Shown here one piece after another: positions 57,168-64,000 of a stretch of DNA of 64,000 bases. The DNA comes from Phorcysia thermohydrogeniphila (lineage in GTDB: Bacteria; Aquificota; Aquificia; Desulfurobacteriales; Desulfurobacteriaceae), in the NCBI RefSeq assembly GCF_004339575.1, contig NZ_SMFV01000004.1, positions 124,001 to 188,000 on the forward strand, given 5' to 3'. Both the position numbers and the translations under genes were made by a program. Every line of letters begins with the position of its first letter. Position 1 is the stretch's first letter. Below the pieces are notes generated by a model. That model saw only the letters and a list, made by a program, of their open reading frames with translations. It ran no database searches and was not told where the DNA came from.

Positions 57168-58363
57168 GTTTGGCCCTCTTGTTACTCTTAGGAACGAATG
57201 AGGCACAAGGAACCATTTACGAGATAAAGATAGTCAAGGAAAAGGAACGTCAGGGAGCTCCCAGTCAGCTGATTATCTATAAGGTCAAGAAAGGAGATAC
57301 CCTTTACGGTATCCTTAGGAAGTTCCATATCCCTCCCATCTACCTTAACAAAGTGGTTAAGATTAACAAACTAAAGAACCCCAACCTCATATACGTTGGC
57401 CAGCGCCTAAAACTCCCTGTAGGGAAAGACTCTCAGGGAAAGACAAAATCCTCCCCGGAAAGGTACTTGATTCCTTCAGTAAAAGTAGTCGGAGGTAAAG
57501 TAGAGAATGAAGGCGTTTTCTTCTTAGGAGAAAAGAAAATTGACTACAGGGAAACGCCTAAGGTAGAAATCGGTGGAAAAAAGTTTATTGTGGACCTTTC
57601 TAAAAGCTTAGACGAAGAAACACGGAAAGCCCTCGGCGACTTGGGAATAGAAATCATAGACGGCAAGAAACTCAAAGAGCTAATAGAAGAACAAATTGCA
57701 GGTAACTTCCTTGATATCAAGAAAAATGGAAAGATAATTCTGGGGCTAAACGATATTCTTACTTACCACTACGACTACATGGGCTACAACAAACTTTCAG
57801 GACAGTTGACCATTATTAACCTTAAACCCGATACTCCTTGTGGCCTTCTTGGACTTTTACGCTCCTACGGTATAGAAGTTCTCCAGCCGAAAGCTCCTCA
57901 TCTTGATATTAAAAAGGAAGGGAAAGGAGAGCTAAAAATCCTCCCCGGTGAGGGTCTGGATAAGCTAAATAGCCTTGTAGAAATTCTCCTCGGAGAAAAG
58001 GGAAAAGTAAACGAGCTTGGACTGGAGCTCCCCAAAAGCAAGATATACGTTGTCTACGACTACGTTGACCCAGAGGAAAGGGTCAAGCTGGAGCTCTCAG
58101 GTTATAAGGTTGCCGTTCTTTCAGGAAACTTTTTGGCAGACGTTGAAAAACTTCTGGAAATCGTCCCCTTAGCAAACAAGAGAATTAATCTGATACTCTA
58201 CGAACCTCCCCTTTCTAAGGACAAGAACTTCCGTTCAAAACTTGAAATAAAGGGACTCTTGGTTAGCACAGGAAAGAAGGAGTGGTTCTTGGTAGACGCA
58301 TTAGATAAACCTGAAGAGATTCCATACCTGCTTGAGAGGGGAATAAACTTGATTATCTATTAA
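57146..58363 (+). CDS. Exported LysM-domain protein
   Basis: This protein of 405 residues has a signal peptide (about 1-21, [13 protein letters not shown] end) and one LysM domain (about 43-92: [35 protein letters not shown]) that should bind peptidoglycan. The remaining 300 residues are not recognised; they include [25 protein letters not shown] and repeated alpha/beta units with LVSTG and ILYEPP, like a divergent polysaccharide- or peptidoglycan-related domain. No catalytic motif was found. Its start lies within the trmFO end, and a GC-rich hairpin follows its stop. Confidence 0.8.
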   Translation: MVKRAVLSLALLLLLGTNEAQGTIYEIKIVKEKERQGAPSQLIIYKVKKGDTLYGILRKFHIPPIYLNKVVKINKLKNPNLIYVGQRLKLPVGKDSQGKTKSSPERYLIPSVKVVGGKVENEGVFFLGEKKIDYRETPKVEIGGKKFIVDLSKSLDEETRKALGDLGIEIIDGKKLKELIEEQIAGNFLDIKKNGKIILGLNDILTYHYDYMGYNKLSGQLTIINLKPDTPCGLLGLLRSYGIEVLQPKAPHLDIKKEGKGELKILPGEGLDKLNSLVEILLGEKGKVNELGLELPKSKIYVVYDYVDPEERVKLELSGYKVAVLSGNFLADVEKLLEIVPLANKRINLILYEPPLSKDKNFRSKLEIKGLLVSTGKKEWFLVDALDKPEEIPYLLERGINLIIY

Positions 58364-58366
58364 TGA

Positions 58367-58391
58367 GGGGGGCACGAGCCCCCAGAGTTTT
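58367..58391 (+). terminator. Terminator between the LysM gene and pgk
   Basis: GGGGGC (58368-58373) and GCCCCC (58378-58383) form a strong 6-bp stem with ACGA loop; TTTT follows at 58388-58391 after a short gap. It serves the LysM gene and may also block readthrough from pgk, which converges on it. Confidence 0.65.
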
Positions 58392-59604
58392 ACTGTTTAT
58401 CGGTTAAAGCCATAACGCCGGGAAGTTCCTTACCGGATAAAAACTCAAGAAAAGCTCCGCCGCCGGTTGAGACGTGGTCAATCTGATGCTCAAGTCCTAA
58501 CATCTCTATCGCTGCAACGCTGTCTCCACCTCCAACGATACGAAGAGCCTCTTTATGCTCGGCAACTATCTTTCCTACCTCCATAGTTCCGTAGCGGAAC
58601 TTTTCAAACTCAAAGACTCCCATAGGACCGTTCCAGAGGATAGTCTTGGCATCCGCAAGGGCTTCCTTAAAGAGCTCTACAGTAGCAGGCCCTATGTCAA
58701 GTCCCATCATGTCGTCAGGTATTTCCTTGTAAGTTGTCAGCTTAGTGTGTGCCATCGGTGAAAACTCATCGGCATTGTTGCTGTCAACCGGCAGGTAGAG
58801 TTTAACGCCGTTACCGTTGGCTTTTTCCATTATTTCCTTAGCCGTGTCAAGGAGCTCCTCTTCAACAAGGGACCTACCTACGTTATAACCTGCAGCCTTT
58901 AAGAAGGTGTAAGCCATTCCACCGCCTATAAGCATCTTGTCAACAATCTTGAGGAGATTCTCTATGACCTCAAGCTTTCCTGAAACTTTTGAACCACCGA
59001 TGATAAGAACGAGAGGTCTCTCCGGATTTTCAAGAGCTCTCTGGAGGTACTTTATCTCCTTCTCTAAGAGGAACCCAGCAACAGCAACTTTTACAAACTG
59101 AGCTATACCAAAGGTAGAGGCGTGTTTTCTGTGAGCCGTTCCAAAGGCGTCATTAACGTAGATGTCGGCAAGCTTAGCAAGCTTCTTCGCAAACTCAGGG
59201 TCGTTTTTAGTCTCTTCCTTGTAGAACCTAACGTTTTCAAGGAGAGCAACCTCACCCGGCTTTAGGTTCTCAACTTCCCACTCAACTTCCTCGCCAACGC
59301 AATCGGGAATAAACTTAACCTCCTTCTCTAAAAGCCTTGAGAGCCTCTCAGCAACGGGCTTTAACGTCAGCTTAGGATCCCAGCCTTTAGGTCTATCAAG
59401 GTGAGAACAGAGAACTACTTTTGCTCCGTGGTCTATGAGGTAGTTAATTGTAGGGAGAGCTGCCCTTATACGCTTGTCGTTCTGGATTACTCCGTTCTCA
59501 ATGGGAACGTTAAAATCTACCCTTACAAAGACTTTCTTTCCTTCAAGCTCTTCTTTTGGGATATCTCTTAAGGTCATTTTTCTAAACATCTTACTGAAAG
59601 ACAT
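58390..59604 (-). CDS. pgk: Phosphoglycerate kinase
   Basis: Interconverts 1,3-bisphosphoglycerate and 3-phosphoglycerate; in an autotroph it runs toward sugar synthesis. 404 residues with [14 protein letters not shown] (about 25-38), [19 protein letters not shown], the hinge and nucleotide site [15 protein letters not shown], and [11 protein letters not shown]. It starts at ATG 59604 with a purine-rich GGAGGTGG upstream; ATGs at 59589 and 59577 are alternatives. Its start overlaps the end of nadD by 14 bases. Confidence 0.96.
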   Translation of the reverse strand: MSFSKMFRKMTLRDIPKEELEGKKVFVRVDFNVPIENGVIQNDKRIRAALPTINYLIDHGAKVVLCSHLDRPKGWDPKLTLKPVAERLSRLLEKEVKFIPDCVGEEVEWEVENLKPGEVALLENVRFYKEETKNDPEFAKKLAKLADIYVNDAFGTAHRKHASTFGIAQFVKVAVAGFLLEKEIKYLQRALENPERPLVLIIGGSKVSGKLEVIENLLKIVDKMLIGGGMAYTFLKAAGYNVGRSLVEEELLDTAKEIMEKANGNGVKLYLPVDSNNADEFSPMAHTKLTTYKEIPDDMMGLDIGPATVELFKEALADAKTILWNGPMGVFEFEKFRYGTMEVGKIVAEHKEALRIVGGGDSVAAIEMLGLEHQIDHVSTGGGAFLEFLSGKELPGVMALTDKQ

Positions 59605-60229
59605 CTTTCCACCACCTCCGTAGTATTTTTTCAGCTTCTTCCGGCAAGAAGAAGGAAATTGGCTTCCCCGATTTTAGCCTATTTCTAATTTCGGTTGAAC
59701 TTATCTCTACCGCTCTTCCCTTGAAGATGAGCAGATCCACCCCATCGCTAAGAAGAAATTTCTTTCCTCTCTCCACCGTTACGTGACGTAAGGTTACTCC
59801 GAGTTTGCTAAAAACTTCGTCTAACTTTAGCTGGTATCCCGGCCGTAAGAGGATAAGAATTTTTGCCAGCTTTAATATTTCTTTTGGCTCTTTCCAGAGG
59901 TGAAAGGAGTTAAAGGAATCTGCCCCCATCATAAAAAGGGGCTTTTCTCCATGTATCCTGTGAAACTCCCTCAAAGTCTCAACCGTATAGGAGATTCCAC
60001 CTTCCCTAATCTCGTAGTCCCAGACCTCAAACCCTTCTTCCCCCTTAATGGAAGCCTTAAGGAGCGCCAGCCTTACCTCTGGAGGGATAAGGAGCTCCCC
60101 CTTTAAAGGCTGAAGGTAAGCCGGAACGAAAATGACTTTTTCCAGATTTAAAGTCTCAAGAACGTCCCTTGCAAGGATAAGATGTCCAAAGTGAACCGGG
60201 TTAAAACTTCCCCCAAAGAGGGCTTTCAA
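59591..60229 (-). CDS. nadD: Nicotinate-nucleotide adenylyltransferase
   Basis: Makes deamido-NAD from nicotinate mononucleotide. The conserved [15 protein letters not shown] (GGSFNPxHxGH) starts at residue 3, [16 protein letters not shown] is the substrate region, and [13 protein letters not shown] the C-terminal ISSTxxR motif. The open frame extends to 60313, but the TTG at 60229 has AGGAG upstream, begins right at the conserved fold (212 residues), and overlaps the stop of a small upstream ORF as TTGA. The longer version would add 28 residues that instead encode the small membrane protein in another frame. Confidence 0.93.
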   Translation of the reverse strand: MKALFGGSFNPVHFGHLILARDVLETLNLEKVIFVPAYLQPLKGELLIPPEVRLALLKASIKGEEGFEVWDYEIREGGISYTVETLREFHRIHGEKPLFMMGADSFNSFHLWKEPKEILKLAKILILLRPGYQLKLDEVFSKLGVTLRHVTVERGKKFLLSDGVDLLIFKGRAVEISSTEIRNRLKSGKPISFFLPEEAEKILRRWWKDVFQ

Positions 60230-60348
60230 TTCTTTCTCCTTCTCAGTATCTCCCAGAGCTTTTGAAAAATGGCAACGATAGTCCAAACAACCGTAACGAT
60301 AAAGAAAAACCAAAAGAAGAAAGTTCCAACTTCCGGCTTACTTATCAA
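60226..60348 (-). CDS. 40-residue single-span membrane protein (overlooked small gene)
   Basis: A short frame on the minus strand between proA and nadD: TTG at 60348, stop TGA at 60228-60226. It translates to a leader ISKPEVG, one strongly hydrophobic aromatic span (FFFWFFFIVTVVWTIVAIF, about 10-28), and a basic end [18 protein letters not shown] stands six bases before the start, only three bases after the proA stop, and the stop overlaps the nadD start (TTGA). The topology (span, then positive tail) would leave the C-terminus inside. Function unknown; size class and coupling resemble small membrane regulators. Confidence 0.7.
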   Translation of the reverse strand: MISKPEVGTFFFWFFFIVTVVWTIVAIFQKLWEILRRRKN

Positions 60349-60351
60349 GGG

Positions 60352-61599
60352 TTACTCCCTTATCTGGCCGTCACCAAAAATTACGTACTTTGTAATTGTC
60401 AAATCCTCAAGTCCCATAGGCCCTCTTACGTGAACCTTATCCGTTGAGATTCCCATCTCTGCACCGAGTCCAAAGACGTTGCCGTCGGTAAAACGGGTTG
60501 AGGCGTTAATATAAACGGCGGCGGAGTCTACTCTATTTATGAACTTCATCCCGTTTGTGTAGTTTTCCGTAACAATTGCGTCGCTATGGTGAGAGCCGTA
60601 GGTGTTTATGTGGTCAATGGCCTCATCAAGGGAGTCCACAACTTTTACGGCCAGTATCAGGTCAAGGTACTCAGCGTGCCAGTCCTCTTCCGTTGCAGGC
60701 TTTACGTAGTCGGGGTCGTACTTTATCGTCCTTTCACATCCTCTTAGCTCAACTTTGGCCTTTTTAAACATTTCAATCATCGTAGGTAAAAAGGCATCTG
60801 CTATCTTGCTGTGGACGAGCATTGTCTCCATTGCGTTACAGACGCCCGGCCTCTGAACTTTCGCGTTGAAGCAAATGTTCCAAGCCTTTTCAAGGTCTGC
60901 AAACTCATCAACGAAGACGTGGCAAACACCCTTATAGTGCTTTATAACGGGCATTCTGGCGTTCTCTGCAACAAACCTTATCAGTCCCTCACCACCCCTT
61001 GGGATTACTACATCTATAAACTCGTCAAGCTGGAGCATCTCCTTAACGGCAGACCTATCTGTTGTGTCTATGAACTGAATAGCTTCCTCTGGGAATCCTT
61101 CTAAAGCTGCTGCCTCCTTCAGGATATTAACGAGAACCCTGTTGGAGTTTATCGCCTCAGAGCCCCCCTTAAGAATTACGGCGTTGGAGCTCTTTATACA
61201 GAGGGATGCCGCCTCTACCGTAACGTTTGGCCTTGACTCGTAAATGATTCCAACAACCCCAAGAGGAACTCTCATCTTTCCTATCCTGAGGCCGTTTGGC
61301 CTCTTCCACATCTTCACAATCTCACCAACGGGGTCGTTAAGGGAGGCAACATCGTGAAGAACTTGAATAAGCCCATTGATTCTTTTGTCGTTCAGAAGGA
61401 GCCTATCAAGCATCGCTTTGGAAAGACCTTTCTCTTCACCGGCAGAAAGGTCTTTACGGTTTTCTTCCCTTATGACATCTCTTTTCTCTTCTATTATCCT
61501 CGCTGCTCTTAACAGAGTTCTGTTTTTCACGTCAGTAGGAATATCAACGAGGGAAAAACTTACTTTTTTTGCCTTTTCTGCAATCTCTCTCACCTTCAT
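60352..61599 (-). CDS. proA: Gamma-glutamyl phosphate reductase
   Basis: NADPH-dependent second step of proline synthesis. Aldehyde-dehydrogenase fold with LGVVGIIYESRPNVTVEAA, LKGGSEAINSN, VIPRGGEGLI, and the catalytic cysteine in KVQRPGVCNAMET. The frame opens at 61686, but that part would run through a terminator hairpin; the ATG at 61599 with GGGAG six bases upstream gives a normal MKVREIAEKAKK start and 415 residues. First gene of the proA-small protein-nadD-pgk run. Confidence 0.96.
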   Translation of the reverse strand: MKVREIAEKAKKVSFSLVDIPTDVKNRTLLRAARIIEEKRDVIREENRKDLSAGEEKGLSKAMLDRLLLNDKRINGLIQVLHDVASLNDPVGEIVKMWKRPNGLRIGKMRVPLGVVGIIYESRPNVTVEAASLCIKSSNAVILKGGSEAINSNRVLVNILKEAAALEGFPEEAIQFIDTTDRSAVKEMLQLDEFIDVVIPRGGEGLIRFVAENARMPVIKHYKGVCHVFVDEFADLEKAWNICFNAKVQRPGVCNAMETMLVHSKIADAFLPTMIEMFKKAKVELRGCERTIKYDPDYVKPATEEDWHAEYLDLILAVKVVDSLDEAIDHINTYGSHHSDAIVTENYTNGMKFINRVDSAAVYINASTRFTDGNVFGLGAEMGISTDKVHVRGPMGLEDLTITKYVIFGDGQIRE

Positions 61600-61629
61600 C
61601 TTCTTCTCCCTCTCGGCTTTGTTAGGAAA

Positions 61630-61663
61630 TTTTAATAAAAAAGGGCGGCAACGAAGGCCGCCC
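61630..61663 (-). terminator. Intrinsic terminator of the large surface-protein gene
   Basis: GGGCGGC (61643-61649) and GCCGCCC (61657-61663) pair around a seven-base loop; read on the minus strand it is followed by TTTTTT and an AT-rich tract down to 61630. It sits directly after the stop of the large minus-strand gene and before proA. Confidence 0.9.
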
Positions 61664-61687
61664 TTCAAAGCTTTCATAAAACTCAAA

Positions 61688-64000
61688 TTACTCTAAGTCA
61701 TCAAGGAACTCATCCATTTTCTCCGTATTGGTAAAGAACTTACACTCACTCGGTTGGTTGTTCTCTAACTTACAGACCGTAAAGCCGACTTCTGTAGCAT
61801 CAACAATCGTACACTCGCTACCCTCTCCAAAGATTGGGCAGGCAGATAACTTTCCGGTATCTTCGTTGAAGTCAACAGCGTCTCCACCATTAAAGCTGAT
61901 TTTTAGTTCGTCATTCTCACACCACAAGGTCGCTTGATTATCGGGGTTATCAACGTCTTGAAGTGTTACTCTCTCATCTTCTATATACTCCTCACAAACG
62001 AACTTCTCAAAGGAATCCGTCATGTTAATAGTTTCTCCTTCAGGAGGCTGCATTCCGTATATCGCAAAAGGATCACTGACAAAGGACTGAACGAAGTCAA
62101 CCCTTGTGTAAAGAGTCATCTTTAAGTTATCCGCTGCAAAGAGAACTATGACGTTTCCGACCTGCGGAGTTGCTTCACTTACAGGGAACGTTACTCCCTC
62201 AGCCCCTTCTCCTTCCAATTCGGAAGAAGTAGCCGTTCCTTCGTCCTGAGATAACTCACCCGTAGTTCCTTCGGTTGGTAACTCCCCTGTCGTGTCTTGG
62301 AGCTCTGAAGGAGGCTCCTCTACCGTTCCATCAGTTGGAATATCTCCCGTATCTTGGAGCTCCGGAGGTGGCTCTTCAAGCGTTCCATCAGTTGGAACAT
62401 CTCCTGTTGTTATATCTCCTGCATCCTGAAGTTCTGGAGGCAGCTCTCCTGTTGTTCCATCAGTAGAAACATCTCCTGTATCTTGGAGCTCCGGAGGAAC
62501 ACCTTCCACCGTTCCATCAGTAGTAAGCTCTTCCTGTCTCAACGCTCTCATTGTATAAAGACTTGCTTCCTGACTCTGTGCCTCTTCCGCCAGTTGCTGG
62601 TCAACAAGCCTTACATAAATAACAGGCTGGAAGTTCGGAGGGAATATCTGATACTCTACATCGTCATACTTGACCGGTGTGAAGGTTATTTTCATCTCAT
62701 TTCCGTTTATTTCATAACTACCAAAGACTAAATCCCTGCTACCTGTCAGATTTCCAAACTGGTCAAAGGTCGGCATTGAAAAGATAACTTGGTGATTCTG
62801 AGTATCAAACTTGAAAGCCCCTAAGAAACAGTTACCTTCAAGTTGTTGAGCTGTTTCAAAATTGCCACTCATATAGGCCTGAATTATCTGAGCCACGTCA
62901 CAGTTCGTAAAGTGAGAAACAAAGTCCTCAAGACTCTGGTAGGTGGTAGAAGTATCTCCATAGATGAAAGCGTACTTGTCACTTAGCCAATTAATGTTAC
63001 TATCATCTTCTGCCGTAGCAATACCTACGATTTTATCTTCATCCATAGAGAGAACATTAAAGAGGTACTTTATATTGGCGTCTGAGTAGACGTATAGCTT
63101 ACCTCCTGAAACCTCCCATCTCTTGAGGTATAGAGGTATTTTAGAAACGTCATTTTCCTCTATCCACTGCCCTCCAGATTCACCTTCCGTGTATACATAG
63201 GCATGAGTTTCTATCTCCCCTTTTCCATCTCCATCTTCATCTTCTTCAAAAGTAATTGTCTGATAAACGGGAGCGTACTCATCTTCCTTAAAGTAGAAAG
63301 TCTTTCCTTCTATGGCATTTATGACTTCCTCATCCTCAGGAGCAACTGCACTTTCCACGAGAACTTTCTTAAGGTTCTCATCCCCTTTAACTTCAACTAT
63401 TGCCTCTCCAAACTTTCCTATGTCATCTTCACTGGCAAATATCTCCTTGAGCTCACTTGTCGTTAATTGACCGTCATCGTTAACGTGCTTTATAACTTCT
63501 CTTACAAGCCCAGCAAGGTCACTTATTCCCTCTTTTAGTTCAGCCCCCTTGTCTACGTAAGCCTTAATTGCCGCCGCTACGTTTAACCTTTCGTCAAGCT
63601 TTAAAGCTTTTACTTGTGCTAAGAGTTTCTCTAAGTCCTCAGTATTTATCTCACTTAAACTTCCGTATTCAGACTTGAGGAGTAAGTAATCGGCCGTAGA
63701 CACGTTACTAACAACAAGTTCGGGAATATCTTCCTGAGATACTTCACCGTTATTCTCCTGAACTTTTGAAATGATGGTTTCTCCACTTCCCAAGGTAGAT
63801 ACAAACTTGACTTCTTTCCCTCCTATCTGGCCTTCAACCTTAACAATATACTTAGCGTCACTTTCTATGTCCCCTTCCGTAATTTCAAAGGAAAACTCCC
63901 CTCCCGTAAATTCTGTCTGCGTAACCTCTACAAGGGTTCCATCAGGATTCACTTTATACAGGTGAGCAACTCCGCTATCCACCTCACTATCATAGGCTAA
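61688..64000 (-). CDS. Large acidic repeat-containing surface protein (5' end beyond the window)
   Basis: At least 770 residues; the frame stays open through the last base of the window, so the start and any signal peptide are missing. The visible part is very acidic and poor in Lys, unlike its neighbours. It has a beta-rich start (VAHLYKVNPDGTLVE), a helical region with an EF-hand-like loop NDDGQLTTSEL, then DEDGDGKGE, a calcium-site-like loop, a Pro/Thr/Gly/Asp-rich tandem repeat near the C-terminal third (encoded at 62234-62530), and a C-terminal domain with paired cysteines (FVCEEY, LWCEND, LSACP, ECTIVD, TVCKLE, ECKFF). This suggests an extracellular or cell-surface protein stabilised by calcium and disulfides. 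No family recognised. Confidence 0.75.
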   Translation of the reverse strand, partial: LAYDSEVDSGVAHLYKVNPDGTLVEVTQTEFTGGEFSFEITEGDIESDAKYIVKVEGQIGGKEVKFVSTLGSGETIISKVQENNGEVSQEDIPELVVSNVSTADYLLLKSEYGSLSEINTEDLEKLLAQVKALKLDERLNVAAAIKAYVDKGAELKEGISDLAGLVREVIKHVNDDGQLTTSELKEIFASEDDIGKFGEAIVEVKGDENLKKVLVESAVAPEDEEVINAIEGKTFYFKEDEYAPVYQTITFEEDEDGDGKGEIETHAYVYTEGESGGQWIEENDVSKIPLYLKRWEVSGGKLYVYSDANIKYLFNVLSMDEDKIVGIATAEDDSNINWLSDKYAFIYGDTSTTYQSLEDFVSHFTNCDVAQIIQAYMSGNFETAQQLEGNCFLGAFKFDTQNHQVIFSMPTFDQFGNLTGSRDLVFGSYEINGNEMKITFTPVKYDDVEYQIFPPNFQPVIYVRLVDQQLAEEAQSQEASLYTMRALRQEELTTDGTVEGVPPELQDTGDVSTDGTTGELPPELQDAGDITTGDVPTDGTLEEPPPELQDTGDIPTDGTVEEPPSELQDTTGELPTEGTTGELSQDEGTATSSELEGEGAEGVTFPVSEATPQVGNVIVLFAADNLKMTLYTRVDFVQSFVSDPFAIYGMQPPEGETINMTDSFEKFVCEEYIEDERVTLQDVDNPDNQATLWCENDELKISFNGGDAVDFNEDTGKLSACPIFGEGSECTIVDATEVGFTVCKLENNQPSECKFFTNTEKMDEFLDDLE
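62234..62530 (-). repeat. Tandem repeat encoding about five copies of a 19-24-residue unit
   Basis: The unit reads roughly TDGTxEExPPELQDTGDxP, in successive copies TDGTVEGVPPELQDTGD, TDGTTGELPPELQDAGD, TDGTLEEPPPELQDTGD, TDGTVEEPPSELQDT and a decayed TEGTTGELSQDEG. At DNA level the copies share the tract CTTGGAGCTC. Such Pro/Thr-rich acidic repeats usually form extended stalks and vary in number between strains. Confidence 0.85.

Noticed and set aside
61600-61686. N-terminal extension of ProA from the upstream ATG
   Set aside because: It would translate through a clear terminator hairpin, and the ATG at 61599 has its own ribosome binding site.
62234-62530. CRISPR-like array
   Set aside because: The repeats are tandem, coding and in frame within a surface protein; there are no spacers of constant length or cas genes.

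Overview
The window is a dense bacterial chromosome segment of roughly 45% GC by eye. It reads best as a thermophilic, anaerobic chemolithoautotroph of the Aquificota, most likely family Desulfurobacteriaceae (Thermovibrio, Desulfurobacterium, Phorcysia or relatives). The assignment is inference from several signs: Lys/Glu-rich proteins; an oxidase-less MnmC2; a signal-peptide-bearing ATP synthase subunit c; an archaeal-type 8-oxoguanine glycosylase (AGOG); the futalosine menaquinone gene mqnC; a sulfide-type Thi4 thiazole synthase; a two-subunit transketolase; and his and trp genes scattered among unrelated housekeeping genes. No phage, insertion sequence, CRISPR array, tRNA or rRNA was seen. 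No gene-free gap exceeds about 205 bases; the largest (27997-28200) holds a promoter and a TPP riboswitch.

Layout. 2-2729 (+): rsmE, macro-domain protein, mnmC2, zinc-ribbon protein. 2781-7506 (-): pheA, hisB, hemL, then the F0 part of the ATP synthase (atpZ-like, atpI-like, atpB, atpE), closed by a terminator. 7614-7805 (+): small zinc ribbon. 7811-14335 (-): trpE, dnaB, leuC, DUF309, rimM, trmD, small ORF. 14420-19464 (+): queA, DUF3108, Nudix, glmU, trpC, thioredoxin-like. 19494-23372 (-): thrC, hisZ, purA, rpmB. 23453-30308 (+): dapA, a globin-sensor/PsiE-like membrane protein, dapB, hisA, a T4 Rnl1-type RNA ligase, then the riboswitch-controlled thi4-thiC pair. 30357-32300 (+): a zinc-sensor/GGDEF/EAL protein. 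32326-36729: pyrE, polyprenyl synthase, small winged helix, secreted peptide, rlmD and pyrD. 36837-39297 (+): chemoreceptor and PilZ-like protein. 39284-40351 (-): mqnC. 40408-43637 (+): dnaC-like, nadK, beta-propeller, rapZ. 43618-48819 (-): argH, split transketolase, ctpA, esterase. 48891-51684: guaB, HNH protein, AGOG. 51785-55791 (-): rfaE2, truD, serA, tlyA. 55851-58363 (+): trmFO, LysM protein. 58390-61599 (-): proA, an unlisted 40-residue membrane protein, nadD, pgk. 61688-64000 (-): a large acidic repeat-containing surface protein cut by the window edge.

How the genes work together. Most of the window is amino-acid, nucleotide and cofactor biosynthesis plus RNA modification (rsmE, mnmC2, trmD, queA, rlmD, tlyA, truD, trmFO), packed into short operons with ATGA, TGATG and TTGA stop/start overlaps and frequent TTG starts. 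A second theme is sensing. The window codes for a haem-type sensor joined to a membrane domain, a probable zinc-binding cyclic-di-GMP phosphodiesterase, and a chemoreceptor overlapped by a PilZ-like cyclic-di-GMP reader.

The strongest unexplained DNA-level signal is the palindrome GGAGCTCC. I counted about 46 copies by eye, where about one is expected by chance. The copies lie in all three coding frames, which argues for a highly iterated genomic palindrome rather than a protein or codon effect. Other notable items are the bacterial Rnl1-type RNA ligase, the globin-PsiE fusion and the small membrane protein translationally coupled to nadD.
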